A DNA stretch of 7,214 nt from Halanaerobiales bacterium. GTDB taxonomy: Bacteria > Bacillota_F > Halanaerobiia > Halanaerobiales > DTU029. Made by a program: the position numbers and the translations under genes. The stretch spans positions 1 through 7,214 of the forward strand of contig JADQBV010000363.1 in the NCBI GenBank assembly GCA_016278415.1, written 5' to 3'. Numbering within the stretch: the stretch's first letter is position 1; every line of letters begins with the position of its first letter. The notes beneath the pieces are model-generated. The model was given only the letters and a program-made list of their open reading frames with translations, did no database searches and was not told the DNA's origin. Of the stretch, positions 6,240 through 7,214 are shown piece by piece.

Positions 6240-7151
6240 CTATACATCACGTCTAAATATTTTGTTATTTATATAAGATAATGTAATTATAAACAAACAT
6301 AAAATATAAGCCATAGCACTACCGCCACCAAAATCTAAATACTTAAATCCTGTATTATATAAATATAATGCTGTAGTTAGACCAGCCTGATTTGGCCCAC
6401 CAGTACCACCTGTTAATATCATCGGCTCAGCAAATAACTGGAGGTTGCCAATAATAGACATAGTAACAGCAAAGAAAATTATAGGTTTTAATAAAGGCAG
6501 GGTGATTTTAAAGAATACTTGACTTAAGCTTGCTCCATCAACCTTTGCTGCCTCATACAATGAACCTGGTATTTTTTGTAAACCAGCATAATATATAATC
6601 ATATTCCAACCTGTAAATTTCCAAATAACTAAAAGTGCAATCGATGGCTTAACCCAATTAGGGTCACCAAGCCAACGTATCGGCAATTCTAAATTAATCG
6701 TATTTAAAAACCATCCTATTGGTGCTAGTGTAGCTAGATTTTTTAATATAGTGTTAATAATACCATACTGAACACCAAACAAAGTACCAAAAATTAAAGA
6801 TACAGCTACTGATGAAGTTATATATGGTAAAAAGTAAGAATTTCTATAAAATTCCTTAAACCTTATTATACCTGAATGTAAAACAAAAGCTAAAAATAAA
6901 GCTATAACATGTTGAGGAATAGTCGTTTGCAAAAAGATAACTATTGAATTATATATTGATTTCCAGAACCAATCATCTGTCACTACATACTCATAATTAC
7001 CAAACCCAATGAACTCCATTGGCGACATACCGTCCCAGAGAAAGAAACTTAAAATCAACGAAAATATTATTGGAAATGCTCCAAATATTGCAAATAAAAT
7101 GTAAAATGGAGAGATAAATACATATGGTGCAACCTTTTTACTTAATCTCAT
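6240..7151 (-). CDS. carbohydrate ABC transporter permease, MalF/UgpA type (CUT1)
   Basis: This 303-residue membrane protein is the partner of the downstream MalG-type permease. It has about six hydrophobic segments, from 11-38 to 278-296. The intact EAA loop at 200-223 (EAAKVDGASLSQVFFKITLP) contacts the nucleotide-binding subunit. The short N-terminus without an extra periplasmic domain places it with UgpA/LacF-like proteins rather than enterobacterial MalF. The start is firm: AAGGAGGAG at 7156-7164 lies just ahead of the ATG. No substrate-binding protein gene or ATPase is in the window. In this family the binding protein is often encoded immediately upstream, beyond 7214, and the ATPase is often a shared MsmK-like protein elsewhere. 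The substrate is inferred from the adjacent glucanases. Confidence 0.93.
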   Translation of the reverse strand: MRLSKKVAPYVFISPFYILFAIFGAFPIIFSLILSFFLWDGMSPMEFIGFGNYEYVVTDDWFWKSIYNSIVIFLQTTIPQHVIALFLAFVLHSGIIRFKEFYRNSYFLPYITSSVAVSLIFGTLFGVQYGIINTILKNLATLAPIGWFLNTINLELPIRWLGDPNWVKPSIALLVIWKFTGWNMIIYYAGLQKIPGSLYEAAKVDGASLSQVFFKITLPLLKPIIFFAVTMSIIGNLQLFAEPMILTGGTGGPNQAGLTTALYLYNTGFKYLDFGGGSAMAYILCLFIITLSYINNKIFRRDV

Positions 7152-7214
7152 CTAACTCCTCCTTATACTCTTAATAGAACCCATCAATATACCGATATAT
7201 TAACTCTTAGATAT
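7152..7214 (-). other. upstream flank of the permease operon, no recognisable gene
   Basis: This 63-nt stretch holds the permease ribosome binding site and a short AT-rich near-palindrome (ATATACCGATATAT, 7187-7200). Every reading frame on the minus strand meets a stop, so if an upstream gene ends here only a few of its last codons are present, and I cannot identify it. No operator of the TGGGAGCGTTCCC type and no convincing promoter is visible. Confidence 0.4.

Noticed and set aside
7152..7214. 3' end of a substrate-binding protein gene upstream of the permeases
   Set aside because: It is expected from family gene order, but the few codons available before stops show nothing diagnostic.
1..7214. 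CRISPR array, tRNA or rRNA gene, insertion sequence or attachment site
   Set aside because: I saw no regularly spaced repeats, no transposase or integrase coding, and no RNA gene signature on either strand.

Overview
The window is AT-rich (about one third G+C by eye) and entirely coded on the minus strand. It carries the distal part of a carbohydrate-utilisation operon of a low-GC, Gram-positive-type anaerobe. Strong AGGAGG-type ribosome binding sites, a LacI regulator next to CUT1 ABC permeases, and acidic secreted glycosidases fit a Bacillota or Halanaerobiales-like organism. The taxonomic call is inference and weak.

In transcription order (right to left): a MalF/UgpA-type sugar ABC permease (7151-6240), a MalG/UgpE-type permease (6227-5349), a secreted GH16 endo-beta-1,3-glucanase (laminarinase type) with a CBM4/9-like module on each side of its catalytic domain (5316-3403), a secreted GH3 beta-glucosidase (3230-1533), a LacI-family repressor with its own consensus promoter (1263-247), and the first 12 codons of another gene that looks exported (37-1). 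The spacings of 12 and 32 nt between the first three genes indicate one transcript. A 172-nt gap containing a strong hairpin separates GH16 from GH3. The substrate-binding protein and ATPase are not in the window.

The proposed pathway is as follows. GH16 cuts a beta-1,3- or mixed beta-glucan outside the cell, GH3 trims the oligosaccharides, the permeases import the products, and the LacI regulator senses an imported sugar. Two near-identical operators (TGGGAGCGTTCCC core) mark the lacI promoter and the promoter of the next gene on the left, which suggests autoregulation plus control of a second transcription unit.

The most notable anomaly is an in-frame TGA at 1533-1535 in the GH3 gene. It sits where family members normally have Gly. 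The same frame continues past it for 42 recognisable GH3 C-terminal codons to a second TGA at 1404-1406. This is a point nonsense mutation, a sequencing error next to an A run, or (less likely) readthrough. I found no evidence for a wholly new biological system; the window is otherwise a coherent beta-glucan utilisation locus.
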